A stretch of DNA of 64,000 nt, taken from assembly GCA_018394295.1 (NCBI GenBank), contig CP074573.1, positions 434,001 to 498,000 on the forward strand. Reading direction: 5' to 3'. Positions 62,254 through 64,000 of the stretch are shown here, in pieces (position 1 is the first letter of the stretch; every line of letters begins with the position of its first letter). The notes beneath the pieces were generated by a model. The model had not been told where the DNA came from and did no database searches. It saw nothing but the letters and a program-made list of their open reading frames with translations. The DNA comes from Mycoplasmatota bacterium (lineage in GTDB: Bacteria > Bacillota_I > Bacilli_A > Haloplasmatales > Haloplasmataceae). A program made the position numbers and the translations under genes.

Positions 62254-63813
62254 ATGAAGCGAATAGAAGAGATGACTTTAAGAGAAAAAATTGGCCAGTT
62301 ATTAATGATAGGGTTTCAGGAAGATGATTTTGACGGAATAATGGAAATGATTGAAAAATATAAGGTTGGAAATATTATTCTGTTTACTCGCAATGTAAAA
62401 GATGCTAATCGTTTAATGCGTCAAAATCAAGCATTACAAAAAAAAGCATTAGAAACACTCGGTGTTCCATTATTCATTAGTATTGACCAAGAAGGTGGAA
62501 TGGTCACTCGAATAATGCAAGATGCTACATTTTTCCCAGGTAATATGACATTAGGGGCAACAGAAAATGATAATAATGCTTATCATATTGGACAAATGAT
62601 GGGAGAGGAAATGAAAACATTAGGGGTTAACCTCAATCTTGCACCTGTATTAGATGTTAACAATAATGTAAAAAATCCTGTCATTGGTGTTAGAAGTTAT
62701 AGTGATAATCCAGAAGTTGTTGCAAAATTTGGAACACAATTTATAAAAGGGTTACAAGAAAATGGTGTTTTAGCAACAGGAAAACATTTTCCAGGTCATG
62801 GGGATACAAGTGTTGATTCTCATTTAGATTTAACAAAGGTTAGTCATGATAAAAAAAGATTAAACGAAGTAGAACTAGTTCCCTTTAAACAAGCAATCAA
62901 ATCAGGTATTAATGCGATAATGAGTGCTCATGTTCTATTTCCTTCTTATGAAGATGAATTCTTACCAGCTACATTATCAAGAAAAGTTTTAACAAACTTA
63001 CTTAGAAATGAGTTAGGATTTAAAGGGCTTATTGTGACTGATTGTATGGAAATGAAGGCGATTGACAATTATTTTACGACAGAAAAAGCAGTGGTAAAAG
63101 CTGTAGGAGCTGGTGCTAATTTAGTTTGTATTTCTCATACGAGAAATAGACAAATTGGAGCCATTGAAGAATTAGTCAAAGCAGTAGAAGAAAAAAGACT
63201 TGATGAGGCAATAATTGATCAAGCAGTGCAAAGAGTTTTAGCACATAAAGAGAAAATAGCAAATGATACATTGGATTTAATCAATAGAAGCACTGTCTCA
63301 TTAAATATTAAAGATCATAATCAATTTGCTCAACATATGAATGATATTGCCCTAACTTTAGTGAGTGGGAAAAGATTTATTCAAAAAGGTAAAGTGCTGT
63401 TTGTAGCACCAAATCCGGTTGCAACAACAATTGCTGATGATTCTTTAGATCAACAGAGCTTACTAGAAAAGGTAAAAAAATCATTTACCGATTGGAATAC
63501 AATTGAACTCAAAATAAAACCTTCAAAAGAAAATCAAGACGCAATATTAAAAGCAGTAACTGAGGTAGATCAGGTTGTGTTCTGTTCATACAATGCCCAT
63601 ATATATAAAACGCAGTATGAATTAATAAAACAAATCAAAGAAAAAACTAAAAATATTCACTTAATTGCTTTAAGAAATCCTTATGATGTAATGGATTTTT
63701 CTGATATAGATTGTATTTGTGCTTATGAATATACACCACATTCCATTCAAAGTATCCTTAAATATTTAAAATCTGAAATTGAGCCAGTTGGTTCAATACC
63801 AGTTGAAATCTAG
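62254..63813 (+). CDS. nagZ: Beta-N-acetylhexosaminidase NagZ (GH3)
   Basis: A 519-residue glycoside hydrolase family 3 enzyme that releases GlcNAc from GlcNAc-MurNAc. The NagZ-specific His/Asp loop is KHFPGHGDTSVDSH; the nucleophile Asp lies in VTDCMEMKAI; ISIDQEGGMVTR and NLAPVLDVNNN line the site. A C-terminal domain (from about residue 350) is retained as in Bacillus NagZ. No signal peptide is visible at the N-terminus (MKRIEEMTLREKIGQLL), so it acts in the cytoplasm. Coupled to namZ and to the kinase 10 bases downstream. Confidence 0.93.
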   Translation: MKRIEEMTLREKIGQLLMIGFQEDDFDGIMEMIEKYKVGNIILFTRNVKDANRLMRQNQALQKKALETLGVPLFISIDQEGGMVTRIMQDATFFPGNMTLGATENDNNAYHIGQMMGEEMKTLGVNLNLAPVLDVNNNVKNPVIGVRSYSDNPEVVAKFGTQFIKGLQENGVLATGKHFPGHGDTSVDSHLDLTKVSHDKKRLNEVELVPFKQAIKSGINAIMSAHVLFPSYEDEFLPATLSRKVLTNLLRNELGFKGLIVTDCMEMKAIDNYFTTEKAVVKAVGAGANLVCISHTRNRQIGAIEELVKAVEEKRLDEAIIDQAVQRVLAHKEKIANDTLDLINRSTVSLNIKDHNQFAQHMNDIALTLVSGKRFIQKGKVLFVAPNPVATTIADDSLDQQSLLEKVKKSFTDWNTIELKIKPSKENQDAILKAVTEVDQVVFCSYNAHIYKTQYELIKQIKEKTKNIHLIALRNPYDVMDFSDIDCICAYEYTPHSIQSILKYLKSEIEPVGSIPVEI

Positions 63814-63822
63814 GATACTTTT

Positions 63823-64000
63823 ATGAAAAATAAATGCATCATCTGTGTTGATGGTGGTGGAACCAAAACAGAGGCTGTTGCTTTTACCCCTTCAGGTGAA
63901 GCAATCAGTCGACATATTGGTGGAAGTGGTAACTTCTCTTTTGAAAAAGAACAAGCAATAGAGAATGTAATAAATACAATTCAAGCAGTGTTTAATGAGG
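63823..64000 (+). CDS. Partial BadF/BadG-type sugar kinase (MurK/GlcNAc kinase-like), cut by window end
   Basis: The first 59 codons read MKNKCIICVDGGGTKTE, the phosphate-binding motif of ASKHA N-acetylglucosamine or N-acetylmuramic acid kinases, then GGSGNFSFE and a helix. It follows nagZ by 9 bases and continues beyond the window. Within a NamZ-NagZ operon the expected role is phosphorylating the released amino sugars. The specificity (GlcNAc or MurNAc) cannot be seen. Confidence 0.85.
   Translation, partial: MKNKCIICVDGGGTKTEAVAFTPSGEAISRHIGGSGNFSFEKEQAIENVINTIQAVFNE

Overview
The window is AT-rich bacterial DNA using the standard bacterial code. TGA works as a stop (for example 8730-8732, inside the ATGA overlap of two genes) and Trp is TGG. 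An LtaS-type lipoteichoic acid synthase, GlpP, YtwI-like DUF441, YutG-like PgpA, YesL-like DUF624, a CIRCE/HrcA operator and strong GGAGG ribosome sites point to a walled low-GC Bacillota, possibly near the Haloplasma/Turicibacter/Erysipelotrichia side. That placement is an impression, not a measurement. No rRNA, tRNA or CRISPR array was seen.

Layout. 1-5940: a truncated membrane gene, then a glycerol regulon: glpK, glpP, a leader terminator that GlpP could read through, and a three-gene anaerobic glycerol-3-phosphate dehydrogenase-like set. 6000-9200: rhomboid protease, RDD protein, a small PUA-like protein, and a membrane protein/MarR pair behind a double palindromic operator. 9400-14600: two tandem-duplicated M48 (Ste24-type) genes; the larger is a lipoprotein fusion whose HExxH motif is HQxxH, and a decayed IS1595-like element lies between them. 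14600-20100: PgpA-like protein, then FtsX-ATPase-FtsX exporter genes with a NarL-type two-component system. 20300-33600: single genes (fused nitroreductase halves, GNAT, an IS3 element, DUF441, LtaS-like synthase, M29 aminopeptidase, phosphotransferase, HrcA-regulated Hsp20, MFS, lipoprotein, a ClC protein without the gating glutamate).

33700-41150 is a decaying accessory region. It holds methyltransferases, a frameshifted Nmad3-type gene, a frameshifted phosphotransferase, an ISL3-like element nested in an IS1182-like remnant, a frameshifted response regulator, a kinase lacking its ATPase domain, and a solo IS3-like end. In this region and at 22 kb, three insertions (IS3, IS1182, ISL3) sit in the middle of intrinsic-terminator hairpins, each with visible target duplications.

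41270-64000 is probably a surface-glycan / peptidoglycan-sugar acquisition region. It has an alpha/beta hydrolase, a beta-lactamase-like serine hydrolase, a tail-anchored surface protein behind a LacI/CcpA-like operator and a double GNAT. A long co-directional operon follows: substrate-binding lipoprotein, carbohydrate-binding-domain/binding-protein fusion, two permease pairs, NHL-TPR protein, YIP1 protein, DUF5696 protein, YesL-like protein, NamZ, NagZ and the start of a BadF-type sugar kinase. The operon carries two permease pairs but no ATPase inside the window, and its NamZ and NagZ lack signal peptides. This suggests that imported GlcNAc-MurNAc material is cut in the cytoplasm. This operon, the M48 pseudoprotease lipoprotein and the terminator-targeted insertions are the most interesting parts.
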